Positions 63,782 through 64,000 of a stretch of DNA of 64,000 bases are shown one piece after another (within the stretch, counting starts at the first letter, position 1; every line of letters starts with the position of its first letter). A model generated the notes under the pieces. That model saw nothing but the letters and a program-made list of their open reading frames with translations. It was not told where the DNA came from and made no database searches. The position numbers and the translations under genes were made by a program. Source of the DNA: Bombyx mori. Taxonomy: Eukaryota > Arthropoda > Insecta > Lepidoptera > Bombycidae. Where the stretch lies: positions 9,337,001 to 9,401,000 of the forward strand of contig NC_085119.1 in NCBI RefSeq assembly GCF_030269925.1, written 5' to 3'.

Positions 63782-64000
63782 AATGAGCCTCAAAGATAGT
63801 TTTAATAATTTTGCCCTGTACAACAATTTGACCGATTTTAACAGAGCGTGACGAAATTTGGCTACTGTGCGAATTTTCTGAATTAATGTTGTACATAAAC
63901 TAGTACAGTATACTGATACTTGCAGAATTTGATTTATTGGGGTAAGCAGAAGTCACCTTAATAGTTATTAGAACATAGTAATCGAAGTATTTCATAGAGT
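63782..64000. other. Unassigned sequence to window end
   Basis: No feature recognised. Confidence 0.4.

Overview
The window is AT-rich eukaryotic DNA from a moth, very probably a silkworm (Bombyx). The main evidence is a dense series of SINEs that I recognise as Bm1. These have a tRNA-like head with the motif GTTCGAATCCC and a shared body running from TGGTGGTAGGACC to CTAAGCAATAAAA. Other typical lepidopteran repeats support this: RTE-type and R1-clade LINE ends, maT-type mariners, small Helitron-like elements and palindromic MITEs. I see no bacterial, viral or organellar gene organisation. No complete single-copy host gene could be proved by reading alone. Nearly every long open frame lies inside a transposable element or is a shadow of one.

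Layout. 0-8.5 kb: mostly unassigned AT-rich sequence with Bm1 pieces (2.0, 3.3, 5.2 kb), a LINE scrap (6.2 kb), a CpG-rich island (4.4 kb) and a possible TATA promoter (2.76 kb). 8.5-14.1 kb: an insertion nest. It holds a retroposon end with a 10-bp target duplication, a decayed mariner, a tandemly duplicated 93-bp block, an R1-clade LINE 3' end flanked by an 11-bp duplication, and, only about 60 bp further on, a complete but inactivated maT mariner flanked by TA. 14-20 kb: an unexplained 130-codon open frame (14954-15346, minus), a 177-bp palindromic MITE, a second tRNA-derived SINE, and an RTE C-terminal fragment. 20-34 kb: full-length Bm1 copies (20.9, 24.1, 33.5 kb), long unassigned stretches, a second maT mariner with its middle replaced, and the first of two related 0.42-kb Helitrons. 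34-50 kb: retroposon ends, Bm1 copies (36.4, 37.4, 45.5, 48.0 kb) and GC-richer islands with possible exons or regulatory sites. 50-64 kb: three LINE fragments with target duplications (50.0, 51.4, 63.5 kb), the second 177-bp MITE in opposite orientation, a SINE at 60.1 kb, the second Helitron and a composite Helitron-like element.

How it works together. The SINEs presumably moved with LINE-encoded enzymes. LINE fragments are truncated at the 5' end, as target-primed reverse transcription predicts. The short Helitrons and MITEs have no enzyme of their own here. All transposases seen are broken, so the region looks like a passive record of past insertions, probably intergenic or within large introns. 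The best leads for new biology are the 14.95-kb open frame, CTCF-like cores carried by MITEs, a T5 run just after the Pol III head in every full-length Bm1, the repeated truncation of Bm1 at one internal point, and a few GC-rich islands (4.4, 44.0, 56.45, 58.6, 59.8 kb).
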